From Dyadobacter sp. (GTDB lineage Bacteria; Bacteroidota; Bacteroidia; Cytophagales; Spirosomataceae), in the NCBI RefSeq assembly GCF_017744695.1, contig NZ_JAGIAS010000001.1, forward strand, positions 773,013-837,012: a stretch of 64,000 bases of DNA, in the 5' to 3' direction. The notes under the pieces are model-generated. The model did no database searches. It worked only from the letters and a program-made list of their open reading frames with translations, and had not been told where the DNA came from. Made by a program: the position numbers and the translations under genes. This document shows, piece by piece, positions 43,730 to 52,232 of this stretch. Each line of letters opens with the position of its first letter. Positions within the stretch are counted from its first letter, which is position 1.

Positions 43730-44581
43730 TTATTTTAGTGATACGTCTGCTTCCTTACTCAAAAAATCAGCTTCCGATTCCGTCAGACCGGCGGCTTCCC
43801 AGGTAAGCAAGGCTTCGTCCGGAACGACGTCGATAGGTGTGACGCTGGATGCCGACGGTGAAGATTCATGGTAACCGATATTGGTCGACCGGTTGTAGCA
43901 TGAGATCAACGACCAGCGTGCCCGATCGGAAAGGTTAGCCTCCGACCTGTGCAGGATATTGCTGTGAAAGAAAAGAGCATCACCCGCATTAAGCTCCACG
44001 AACACGTGCTCCATAGTTCTCAGTGCCAGATCCACATAGCGTTGCGACGCGCCTACCTGCTCACCCGAAAAGCCGTGCTCCACCCGCCCCATTTTATGCG
44101 AACCTTTAATCACTTGCAAACAGCCATTTTCAACATTGGCATCCGTTATCGCGATCATGACCGACATCAGCTGTTCGGGAAAGAGGAATTCATTTTTATA
44201 CCAATATCCATAATCCTGGTGCCATTCCCAAGCCCCGCCTACGCGTGGCTCTTTTTGCATGAGTTTGGAATGGTAATGGCAAACCGAATGGCCTTCGTCC
44301 CCTGGCTGACGGTCGAGCAACTGGTCCACCGAACCTACGAGCGTCTTACCCCGGGTTAACAAGCCGTACACATCATCGCCCGGCTTGTACCATAGCGAAA
44401 GCTTGCTACGCTTGCCGGTGCTGTCGTTAACATTGATGGCGTGCTTGCTGATCATCGCATCATCGAGCGCGATACGGTACAGCCTGGAAACTTCCTCCTT
44501 GTCGTAAAACCCACGGACGATCAGATAACCGTCCGTGTGATACTGCTGAATTTGCGCGTGTGTCAAAAGTTGCTTAGTCAT
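43730..44581 (-). CDS. Phytanoyl-CoA dioxygenase (PhyH) family protein
   Basis: The start is the ATG at 44581 (MTKQLLTHAQIQQYHTDGYL), giving 283 residues; 12 open codons upstream are ignored. The Fe(II)/2-oxoglutarate ligands are visible: HQD in EWHQDYGYWYK and the distal His in LFFHSNILHRSEANLSDRAR, with the Arg that binds 2-oxoglutarate in SDRARWSL. It hydroxylates a small molecule, perhaps the compound taken up by the sugar porter. Head of the operon and divergent from an AraC regulator 137 bp away. Confidence 0.88.
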   Translation of the reverse strand: MTKQLLTHAQIQQYHTDGYLIVRGFYDKEEVSRLYRIALDDAMISKHAINVNDSTGKRSKLSLWYKPGDDVYGLLTRGKTLVGSVDQLLDRQPGDEGHSVCHYHSKLMQKEPRVGGAWEWHQDYGYWYKNEFLFPEQLMSVMIAITDANVENGCLQVIKGSHKMGRVEHGFSGEQVGASQRYVDLALRTMEHVFVELNAGDALFFHSNILHRSEANLSDRARWSLISCYNRSTNIGYHESSPSASSVTPIDVVPDEALLTWEAAGLTESEADFLSKEADVSLK

Positions 44582-44653
44582 GAGAATGGGATTAGGAATA
44601 GTACTTAAACATTCCAAAATTCAGCTATTCCAGGAAATAAACGAATGAACAAT

Positions 44654-44684
44654 TTTGTCCAAAACATGGATTATTTTACCTTTA
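44654..44684 (+). promoter_or_regulatory. Bacteroidota-type promoter of the AraC gene
   Basis: TTTG at 44654-44657 and TACCTTTA at 44677-44684 are separated by 19 bases and match the -33/-7 pattern TTTG...TAnnTTTG with one mismatch. Transcription would start near 44691, leaving a leader of about 28 bases before the ATG at 44719. The operator for the divergent operon should lie in the same gap. Confidence 0.55.
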
Positions 44685-44718
44685 TCACACTCATTATCTT
44701 CCTATTAAAACACACATT

Positions 44719-45615
44719 ATGCGTAAAAGCAGAGGCTTCGAAGGCGAGCTCATCATCGAAATACCCAAAGTGGCCACATCCCATTGCGAGCAACTGCCGC
44801 TGATCAGCCAATTGTTCATCTCCCGGATGGGTTATTATCCCAAAGCATTGCATCATTACTATCAGCGCCCCAATGGCATTTCACAGGCCATTCTGCTGTA
44901 TTGTTCTGATGGTCAGGGCTGGATAGAGCTAAACGGAAGCATTTCCCAGGTGCATGCGGGCGAGGTGTTTATCTTGCCTGTCGATGTACCCCATTCGTAT
45001 GGGGCCGATCCGCAAAATCCGTGGAGTATTTACTGGCTTCACATCAACGGTGCCCTGTGCGATGCGGCGGCAGCGACAGTCATGGAACGCGACAGCGAAC
45101 TATTCAGAGCCATCCCGGTAGGGTTTTCCGAGGAACGCAACGCGCTTTTCACGCATATTGCCAATACCCTGCTGAAAGGATACAGCGCTTCTAACCTGCT
45201 GCAAGCCAACCTGGCTTTACCGCATTACCTTTCGTCATTCATCGCCCCGGAACATTTCGGCTCGCGGAAACCGTTGGCGGCGAACACCAGCCCGACGGAA
45301 AAGGCGATCATGTATATGCAGGACAACCTGTCGAATTCCCTTTCGCTGGATAATATTGCCCGTTCGGTAAATTTATCAGTGTCTTTCTTTTCCCGGAAAT
45401 TCAAAAAGGATACCGGGTACGCGCCGATCGAGTACTTCAATTATCTGCGCATTCAGAAAGCTTGCCAGCTGTTGCATTTCAGTACATGGCGGATCAACGA
45501 GGTAGCTTCTGCCATCGGGATCGATGATCCGTTCTACTTTTCAAGGCTTTTCAAACAGCAAATGGGCCTGTCGCCGGCACACTACCGAAAAAATAAGGGC
45601 ATAGAACGGCAGTAA
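44719..45615 (+). CDS. AraC-family transcriptional regulator
   Basis: A 298-residue protein with an N-terminal cupin-like sensor domain (GQGWIELNGSISQVHAGEVF and ILPVDVPHSYGADPQNPW) and a C-terminal double helix-turn-helix (about 195-290: SLDNIARSVNLSVSFFSRKF, then INEVASAIGIDDPFYFSRLF and the AraC signature F-K-x-x-x-G-x-SPAHYRK). This is the sugar-sensing AraC class. It is divergent from the dioxygenase/sugar-porter/isomerase operon and is its probable activator. Confidence 0.92.
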   Translation: MRKSRGFEGELIIEIPKVATSHCEQLPLISQLFISRMGYYPKALHHYYQRPNGISQAILLYCSDGQGWIELNGSISQVHAGEVFILPVDVPHSYGADPQNPWSIYWLHINGALCDAAAATVMERDSELFRAIPVGFSEERNALFTHIANTLLKGYSASNLLQANLALPHYLSSFIAPEHFGSRKPLAANTSPTEKAIMYMQDNLSNSLSLDNIARSVNLSVSFFSRKFKKDTGYAPIEYFNYLRIQKACQLLHFSTWRINEVASAIGIDDPFYFSRLFKQQMGLSPAHYRKNKGIERQ

Positions 45616-45673
45616 AAAGCGACGCTATCGGAATTATTATGCATATTAAGACCTGATCTAATCACCATCGGAC

Positions 45674-46186
45674 ATGTTTAAAAAAATCCTGCTCGCCCTT
45701 CTGGCCGTTTTTATCATCATTCAATTCATCCGCCCCGAAAAAAATCTGTCCGACGACCAGTCGATGAACATCGCCACCAAGTATGACGTCCCGGCCGATG
45801 TAAAGAACATTCTGGAAGTAGCTTGTAACGACTGCCACAGTAACAAAACCGTTTATCCATGGTACTATAATATCCAGCCTCTGGCATGGTGGATGAACGA
45901 ACATGTCGAAGACGGCAAACGGCACCTGAACTTCTCGACATTCACCAGCCTGTCTATCGCCCGGCAGAACCACAAGCTGGAAGAGACCGTGGAAATGGTG
46001 GAAGACGACGCCATGCCGCTCAAATCGTATACTGCACTGGGTATGCACCCGGAAGCGAAGCTAACCACCGCTCAGCGCGAGCGTCTGATCCAGTGGGCAA
46101 AAGCACAAATGGACACTTTGAAAGCCAAATATCCGGCCGACAGCCTGGTTATGCCTAAAAGAAACCCCGCTCCCGGCGCACGTTAG
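45674..46186 (+). CDS. Haem-binding domain protein (cytochrome c-like)
   Basis: A 170-residue protein with one N-terminal hydrophobic anchor (ILLALLAVFIIIQFI) and a single CxxCH motif in VACNDCHSNKTVYPWY, followed by WWMNEHVEDGKRHLNFS, the hallmark of the Haem_bd family. Probably a periplasm-facing, membrane-anchored c-type haem protein in electron transfer or redox sensing. It stands alone between the AraC regulator and a converging GH9 gene. Confidence 0.9.
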   Translation: MFKKILLALLAVFIIIQFIRPEKNLSDDQSMNIATKYDVPADVKNILEVACNDCHSNKTVYPWYYNIQPLAWWMNEHVEDGKRHLNFSTFTSLSIARQNHKLEETVEMVEDDAMPLKSYTALGMHPEAKLTTAQRERLIQWAKAQMDTLKAKYPADSLVMPKRNPAPGAR

Positions 46187-46236
46187 GGCAAAAGCGACGT
46201 GCAGCGCACATTCATGGACAGCTGCACGTCGCCCTC

Positions 46237-48648
46237 TCAGTTTTTCAGTATCCTTTGTGTGAAAAGCCTTTCACTCCCCTGCTCCACATTCAGCACGTAC
46301 ATCCCTTTGGCCATATTCGGGATCTGTATCCGTCCGCTACCATTGATATCGCGGCGCATGATCTCCACACCGGCCATGTTTATAACCTTCACAGTCGCTC
46401 TGCCAGTGTGCGGGGGCATTTGCAAATCCACGTAATCACCCAGCGGATTCGGTCCGATGCGGAACGCGACATCGCCGTTACGATACAGTGCGATGATTTT
46501 GGAATACTCAAACTGTCCGTCAAAATCGACCTGCTTCAAACGGTAATAAGTCGTCACCGCTGGCGCTTCCGTATCGGTGAAAGTATAATAATGCACCTGC
46601 GCCGAAGTAGCATTTCCCTTGACCTCCCCGACCATCCGGAAATCAGTCCCATCGGTAGAGCGCTCGATCTCGAAACGTTCATTGTCTGTTTCCGAGACGG
46701 TTTTCCAATAAAGCTGTGCCTGCCTGTTACCCATATCTTTCAGGTAAAAATCGGCCAATTCCACCGGCAGTGGGTCCTCGACGGGCAATGTCGAGTGCGC
46801 CAGCAAACGAATATACGCAGCCTGATAGTAAATGGCCGGTTCGGTGATTTCCCAGCTGTTGGTCGGCCAGCCGGTGTTGAAATCAAGGTAGCTTTTCTGA
46901 CGCGGCTGACCGAAAGGGGGCGACTGGCCGCTGATCGTGTAGTCGGCATTAGGCCCGCCTACCACGTAACCCGGCGCCGGCCCATTCGGCGATGTCAGCG
47001 CATTGTCATAAATAGTACCGTCGTTGAACCACGTGTGGTAAATTTCGTTGGCACAACGGTCACCTCCTACCGCATACATATTGGACAAATACACCATCCC
47101 CTGCGGATTGACGCCATGGAAATAGTGAATCTGCTCCGCAGCCTTGCGGGTGAGGCTGGCGGCATTGCCCAGTCCGGCTTTAAGCATGCTGCGATTCACA
47201 TTGGCATAGTCGGCCTTGGGCATATTGCTGCCCCAGTGATACGACCAGTCGGGCATGAACGCGCGGTAGAGATCGGCGGTGGTCCAACCGAAGAAATCGT
47301 TCCAATTGCCATCGACGGCCGTTCCCGCGGAGCTCAGAATGGCCGACGCGACCGTCGGGTTAGCGCCGGGAAGCTTGGCGTAACGCAGCAAGGCATCCTG
47401 TAATTCGGTAGCATCCACACCCCAATACCCGGAGCTCATGACATCGGTGCCTGCGTAGTTATTGACTACAAATTGATTGTAAACAGCATTCCCGGTCCGC
47501 TCAAAAAGGTAAATCGCGGCGATCACCATCATGCTCCGCTGCGGACCTACTGCCACATCGGCGTCACCTGATACAATACTTCCGTCGTCACAATTGGTTT
47601 GCAGGGTATTTGCATTAAAAAATGGCAACACATAATTGAAACAACTCGCTGCTTTCGCTTCGAGCTGGCCCGCATAGGCGGTTAGCGCGGGGATGCCCGC
47701 ATACACGAGCGCCGCATGCGAGAACACCGAGGCGATCGTCGCAGACGCCGAGGTGCAAGTAGGGCCATAATAGCGCCCATCCACATTCACGCTTGGAGGC
47801 GACGAAACATTTTCGCTGTAATTCCGGCTGCCCATTTTGTTGTGCGTACTGCCATCGGCATTCGTCATTTTAAAAAGCCAGTCGAGCTCCCATTTCACCT
47901 CGTCGAGCAAATCAGGAATCCCGTTCTTGCTTTCGGGGATATTGAAATTGTCGGTAAAAACAGTTGGGTTTTCCTCGTAAGCGTAGAGCAGGTCGTGCAA
48001 CGGGCTGTGTGTGAAGGAGACATATTTATTGTAGTCACCGGCATCGAACCAGCCGCCGGTCAGGTTCTTTTCCAGTGCCGCATTGCCCTGGTCATACACG
48101 TACCGGCATTGCTGGTCCTGCAATGCATTTATGAAATTATTGCCGTCGGTCCATTTGCTTTGCGCATACGGCGCCGCCTTCGCCATGTTGCAGCGGTTGT
48201 AATAGAACATTTTTACGGCAGCCAGCATCACATTGCCGTATGGATTGGGGGTAATCTCAAAAACTGCGGAACGCTGGTTGCCCACCGGATCAAACACATA
48301 ATAAGTACCTGTGGCCGTCAGTGCCGAAAAGTCGAACCACCAACCCTGGTCACCCGAATTGGCCTGGGTACTCCCGCTATTCCAAACGGTAACCGGCCCC
48401 GTGAACGCCACTGCATGGGTGATACTATTACGCACTTCCATCGTCGCGGGCGGTGTGTAGCTCAATCCGGCATTGTATCCTACGATCGGATTGCTGAGCA
48501 CTGCCACCTTTTCAGCCGCCGGCGCATAACCGAACTGGTCGACGTGAATGAACTGGCTGATCTGCGCGACTCCCCTCGAGGACAGCATCAGGCTCAGTAA
48601 AAATGCAAGAATACCCTTCACGGGTAAATGGAGGTAATGTTTCCTCAT
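46237..48648 (-). CDS. Secreted glycoside hydrolase family 9 (endoglucanase-type) with T9SS sorting domain
   Basis: The start is the ATG at 48648 (MRKHYLHLPVKGILAFLLSL), which opens a signal peptide; a TTG 20 codons upstream is ignored. The 803-residue protein has an N-terminal cellulase Ig-like domain (about 30-120, FIHVDQFGYAPAAEKVAVLS), then the GH9 (alpha/alpha)6 catalytic domain with GGWFDAGDYNKYVSF holding the catalytic base Asp, FHGVNPQGMVYLSNMYAVGG, and WEITEPAIYYQAAYI with the likely catalytic Glu. The last 75 residues (YKVINMAGVEIMRRDINGSG type, ending FTQRILKN) are a T9SS type A sorting domain. It should be secreted to act on beta-glucans. It stands alone without SusCD. Confidence 0.93.
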   Translation of the reverse strand: MRKHYLHLPVKGILAFLLSLMLSSRGVAQISQFIHVDQFGYAPAAEKVAVLSNPIVGYNAGLSYTPPATMEVRNSITHAVAFTGPVTVWNSGSTQANSGDQGWWFDFSALTATGTYYVFDPVGNQRSAVFEITPNPYGNVMLAAVKMFYYNRCNMAKAAPYAQSKWTDGNNFINALQDQQCRYVYDQGNAALEKNLTGGWFDAGDYNKYVSFTHSPLHDLLYAYEENPTVFTDNFNIPESKNGIPDLLDEVKWELDWLFKMTNADGSTHNKMGSRNYSENVSSPPSVNVDGRYYGPTCTSASATIASVFSHAALVYAGIPALTAYAGQLEAKAASCFNYVLPFFNANTLQTNCDDGSIVSGDADVAVGPQRSMMVIAAIYLFERTGNAVYNQFVVNNYAGTDVMSSGYWGVDATELQDALLRYAKLPGANPTVASAILSSAGTAVDGNWNDFFGWTTADLYRAFMPDWSYHWGSNMPKADYANVNRSMLKAGLGNAASLTRKAAEQIHYFHGVNPQGMVYLSNMYAVGGDRCANEIYHTWFNDGTIYDNALTSPNGPAPGYVVGGPNADYTISGQSPPFGQPRQKSYLDFNTGWPTNSWEITEPAIYYQAAYIRLLAHSTLPVEDPLPVELADFYLKDMGNRQAQLYWKTVSETDNERFEIERSTDGTDFRMVGEVKGNATSAQVHYYTFTDTEAPAVTTYYRLKQVDFDGQFEYSKIIALYRNGDVAFRIGPNPLGDYVDLQMPPHTGRATVKVINMAGVEIMRRDINGSGRIQIPNMAKGMYVLNVEQGSERLFTQRILKN

Positions 48649-48946
48649 GGCTAAAATGGTTTGATTAAAATGAAAACGCTGTGTCAGGAATAACAACAGA
48701 GCCGGCAAATGCCTTTTTTCAATTAGGATGGGAGTCGTTTTTCAGTGCTTTTCCGGACTAGTCGGACTGAAATACATTCAAATTTATTCTTAATATTTTA
48801 TAGAACAAATAGCGACTTGACCTAGAATTTATTAACCGGAGGTACTTTTTTTAATTTTAAAATAATACAAAAAATTATTCAAATATTGATTTGTTTTTCC
48901 TATAATTGCATAAACAACTATTGGCTAACTTACAATCGAGAAGCAC
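48649..48946. other. AT-rich divergent promoter region
   Basis: Lies between the GH9 gene (minus) and the homogentisate dioxygenase gene (plus). The stretch 48775-48910 is strongly AT-rich. TATAATTG at about 48901 resembles the -7 element with one mismatch, but no well-placed TTTG was found, so start sites for both genes remain unassigned. Confidence 0.4.
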
Positions 48947-50113
48947 ATGCCGATCTATCAACAACTAGGAACCATTCCGCCCAAACGGCATACGCAGTTT
49001 CGCAAAACCGACGGCGGACTTTACTATGAAGAACTCTTCGGGACCATCGGTTTCGAAGGCATGTCTTCCCTCCTCTATCACACCTGGCGCCCCACGCAGG
49101 TGAAATCGCTTGGTGAGCCTTACGATGTCACGCCGCGCATTGCGGTAGCCAACAACATGACTATGCGGAAGCTGATCGGCTTCGACGTAAAACCCGCTGC
49201 CGATTACCTCGACAGCCGGACACCCCTGCTTGTCAACCGGGATCTTATTCTGGGTCTGGCCGCTCCTTCCGGCGAGGCGATGTCCTATTTTTATAAGAAT
49301 GCCGACGCCGACGAACTGCTTTTCGTCCACCGCGGCGCTGGGAAGCTGCGGACCCCGTTCGGGCAGGTGCCGTTTACTAATGGCGATTATGTGTTGATTC
49401 CCAGAGGCACTATTTACCAGATCGAATTCGACGGGCCGGACAACCGCTTGCTGTACCTCGAGTCGCACACGCCGATTTACACGCCCAAGCGATACCGCAA
49501 CCATTTCGGACAGCTTACCGAGCATTCGCCCTACTGCGAACGCGACTATATTCTTCCGCGCAACCTCGAAACCTACGATGAGCACGGGGATTTCCTGATC
49601 AAGATCAAAAAGCAGGGCCATATTCACCCCGTAACCTACGAAACCCATCCGTTCGATGTTGTCGGCTGGGACGGCTACAATTACCCCTGGGCCTTTTCGA
49701 TCCATAATTTCGAACCCATTACCGGTCGCATTCACCAGCCGCCACCGGTACACCAGACATTCCAAACCGACGCATTCGTGGTCTGCTCGTTTTGCCCCAG
49801 GCTGTACGACTACCACCCGCTGGCTATCCCGGCGCCATACAACCACAGTAACATCGACTCCGACGAAGTCCTGTATTATGTCGACGGCGATTTCATGAGC
49901 CGCAACGACATCGCGCAGGGACACATCACATTGCACCCCGGCGGCATCCCGCACGGCCCGCACCCGGGCGCGTACGAAAGGAGCATCGGCAAAAAGGAAA
50001 CCCAGGAGCTGGCCGTGATGGTCGATACCTTCCGCCCCCTGATGCTGACCGAACAGGCGATGGCGATCGACGATGGGAAGTACTTTAACAGCTGGGCGGA
50101 GAATTTTGAATGA
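48947..50113 (+). CDS. hmgA: Homogentisate 1,2-dioxygenase
   Basis: A 388-residue cytosolic iron enzyme that opens the ring of homogentisate to maleylacetoacetate in Phe/Tyr breakdown. The N-terminal cupin-like half has the conserved LLFVHRGAGKLRTPFG and the C-terminal half the HPGGIPHGPHPG motif (residues 330-341) with the iron-ligand histidines. Shorter than the 430-450 residues of the animal and Pseudomonas enzymes but usual for the Bacteroidota type. First gene of the catabolic cluster; a 233-bp repeat gap separates it from hpd. Confidence 0.94.
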   Translation: MPIYQQLGTIPPKRHTQFRKTDGGLYYEELFGTIGFEGMSSLLYHTWRPTQVKSLGEPYDVTPRIAVANNMTMRKLIGFDVKPAADYLDSRTPLLVNRDLILGLAAPSGEAMSYFYKNADADELLFVHRGAGKLRTPFGQVPFTNGDYVLIPRGTIYQIEFDGPDNRLLYLESHTPIYTPKRYRNHFGQLTEHSPYCERDYILPRNLETYDEHGDFLIKIKKQGHIHPVTYETHPFDVVGWDGYNYPWAFSIHNFEPITGRIHQPPPVHQTFQTDAFVVCSFCPRLYDYHPLAIPAPYNHSNIDSDEVLYYVDGDFMSRNDIAQGHITLHPGGIPHGPHPGAYERSIGKKETQELAVMVDTFRPLMLTEQAMAIDDGKYFNSWAENFE

Positions 50114-50346
50114 GCCGCCGTGGAACGGCGAATGAGTGAATGAATGAATGAATAGCCAAGAATAGTCATGTATTGTCAGGCGTTGTCACTTGGATCTCTT
50201 TTCAACAATCTATCCGGGTATTAACCTTATTCAAAATCCACACATTCACTCATTCACTCATTCACTCATTCAATCATTCAATCATTCAATCATTCAATCA
50301 TTCCCCGTTCCACGGCGGATCATTCAATCATTCAATCATTAACGCC
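50114..50346. repeat. Repeat element with CCGCCGTGGAACGG terminal inverted repeats
   Basis: The string CCGCCGTGGAACGG(C/G)GAATGA begins at 50115, right after the hmgA stop, and recurs in reverse at 50303-50318. Between them are GAATGAGTGAATGAATGA units on the left, a central GTCATGTATTGTCAGGCG stretch, and CATTCACTCATTCAATCATT units on the right, all in inverted arrangement. Further CATTCAATCATT units continue to 50340. It resembles a non-autonomous miniature element of about 200 bp. The frame open across it would add a false 58-residue N-terminus to HPPD. Confidence 0.8.
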
Positions 50347-51474
50347 ATGTCCACACTCACAGCACATCCGCCACTACCGCCAACGACCGACTTCCTGCCG
50401 ATTAACGGCACGGATTACGTCGAACTTTACGTCGGCAATGCATTGCAATCGGCGCATTATTTCCGGAATGCATTCGGGTTTCAGCCGCTTGCCATGGCTG
50501 GGCTTGAAACAGGCCTTACCGACCGCGAATCCTACGTGGTGGTGCAGGACAAGATCCGGCTGGTTTTCACTTCCCCGCTGCACGGCGGCACGGCCATCGG
50601 TGCGCACATCGACCGTCACGGCGACGGCGTAAAAGCCATTGCATTATGGGTTGATGATGCCAAAACCGCCTACCGCGAAACCGTCAACCGGGGCGCCCGA
50701 CCGTTTCTGGAACCGGTAACGGAGAAAGACCATCACGGTGAAACGGTCAGATCGGGCATATGTACCTATGGCGATACCGTGCACGTTTTCGTGGAAAGAA
50801 AGCATTATGATGGCATTTTCCTCCCGGGATTTGTGGCCTGGCAACCTGAACATTCACCGGCGCCGCTAGGCCTGCGGTACATCGATCACATGGTCGGGAA
50901 TGTGGGTTGGAACGAAATGAACCGATGGGTAAAGTTCTACGAGGATGTGATGGGGTTCAAAATGATGGTTTCTTTTGACGATAAAGACATCTCGACCGAG
51001 TATTCAGCACTCATGAGCAAAGTCATGAGCAACGGCAATGGGCGCATCAAATTCCCGATCAATGAACCCGCCGAAGGTAAAAAGAAATCGCAGGTGGAAG
51101 AGTACCTCGACTTTTACGGTGGTCCCGGTGTGCAGCATATTGCTGTTGCCACCGACCATATCGTGGAAACCGTGCGTGCTTTACGCGACCGTGGGGTGGA
51201 GTTCCTCCGCGTACCCACTGCCTATTACGACGACCTGCTCCGCCGTGTCGGACATATTGATGAGGACCTGTCCAGCTTACGCGAGCTTGGTATTCTCGTC
51301 GACCGGGACGACGAAGGTTACCTCTTGCAGATTTTCACCAAGCCGGTCATGCCGCGCCCTACCCTGTTTTTTGAGATTATCCAAAGAAAAGGCGCCCAAT
51401 CGTTCGGCAAAGGCAATTTCAAGGCATTGTTCGAAGCGATCGAGCGCGAGCAAATGCTTAGGGGAACACTTTAA
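50347..51474 (+). CDS. hpd: 4-hydroxyphenylpyruvate dioxygenase
   Basis: The start is the ATG at 50347 (MSTLTAHPPLPPTTDFLPIN), giving 375 residues, the family norm. It has two vicinal-oxygen-chelate halves. The iron ligands of the C-terminal half are visible: His in LRYIDHMVGNV, His in GGPGVQHIAVATDHIVE and Glu in LFFEIIQRKG. It converts 4-hydroxyphenylpyruvate to homogentisate, the substrate of the hmgA product. 17 bp before phhA. Confidence 0.95.
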   Translation: MSTLTAHPPLPPTTDFLPINGTDYVELYVGNALQSAHYFRNAFGFQPLAMAGLETGLTDRESYVVVQDKIRLVFTSPLHGGTAIGAHIDRHGDGVKAIALWVDDAKTAYRETVNRGARPFLEPVTEKDHHGETVRSGICTYGDTVHVFVERKHYDGIFLPGFVAWQPEHSPAPLGLRYIDHMVGNVGWNEMNRWVKFYEDVMGFKMMVSFDDKDISTEYSALMSKVMSNGNGRIKFPINEPAEGKKKSQVEEYLDFYGGPGVQHIAVATDHIVETVRALRDRGVEFLRVPTAYYDDLLRRVGHIDEDLSSLRELGILVDRDDEGYLLQIFTKPVMPRPTLFFEIIQRKGAQSFGKGNFKALFEAIEREQMLRGTL

Positions 51475-51491
51475 CACAAACCTTCCCAACC

Positions 51492-52220
51492 ATGAACCAG
51501 GCTTATGAACAATACAGCAAAGCTGACCACCAGATGTGGAAACAGCTTTTCGAACGGCAAATGGAGCAGCTTCCGCACATTGCCAGCCGCGCATATCTCG
51601 ATGGGATCGACAAAGTACGGTTTGTGCCCGGTCATATCCCGCATTTCGAACATGAAACCAACCCGGCGCTTCGCGCATTGACAGGCTGGGAAGTGTATGT
51701 GGTCCCCGGGCTTATCCCCCACCGCGAATTTTACACGCATTTATATAACCGCCAGTTCCCGGCGACAAGTTGGCTCCGCAAGCCGGAACAAATCGATTAT
51801 CTCGAAGAACCGGACATGTTCCATGACACCTTCGGGCATGTGCCACTGCTGAGTAATCAGGCATTCTGCGACTTTATGGCGCATTTAAGCGAGGTTGCAT
51901 TAAAGCACATCGACCAGGAGGAAATTCTGCAGCGCATTTCCAGGCTATATTGGTATACCGTCGAATTCGGGCTGATCCGTGAAGAGGGTGCATTAAAAAT
52001 TTACGGCGGCGGTATCATTTCTTCCTCGGGCGAAAGCCGCTATTGCCTGGGCGATGATGTTCCCAAGATCGATTTCGACCTTGCCCTCGTACTCGACACT
52101 CCGTATCATATTGATCGCTACCAGGATCATTATTTTGTAATCCAGTCCTACGACCAGCTTTACGAGTCGGTGACGGGCATCGAGCCACTACTGGAAGCTT
52201 ACCTGACGCAACAGGCTTAA
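51492..52220 (+). CDS. phhA: Phenylalanine 4-monooxygenase
   Basis: A 242-residue pterin-dependent monooxygenase. The iron facial triad is visible: H111 and H116 in FHDTFGHVPLL and Glu158 in YWYTVEFGLIREEG. The GGGIISSSGESRYCL segment is also typical. It lacks the N-terminal ACT regulatory domain of animal enzymes, as usual for bacteria. It hydroxylates Phe to Tyr, feeding the pathway of this operon after transamination. A tetrahydropterin recycling enzyme (phhB) is not in the window. Confidence 0.95.
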   Translation: MNQAYEQYSKADHQMWKQLFERQMEQLPHIASRAYLDGIDKVRFVPGHIPHFEHETNPALRALTGWEVYVVPGLIPHREFYTHLYNRQFPATSWLRKPEQIDYLEEPDMFHDTFGHVPLLSNQAFCDFMAHLSEVALKHIDQEEILQRISRLYWYTVEFGLIREEGALKIYGGGIISSSGESRYCLGDDVPKIDFDLALVLDTPYHIDRYQDHYFVIQSYDQLYESVTGIEPLLEAYLTQQA

Positions 52221-52232
52221 ATCTCCAATGCG

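Noticed and set aside
47716..48600. Plus-strand open frame of 294 codons
   Set aside because: Lies opposite the well-supported GH9 gene and has no recognisable motif.
50173..50346. N-terminal extension of the HPPD frame
   Set aside because: The extra 58 residues translate the CATTCAATC repeats; HPPD proteins begin at the ATG at 50347.
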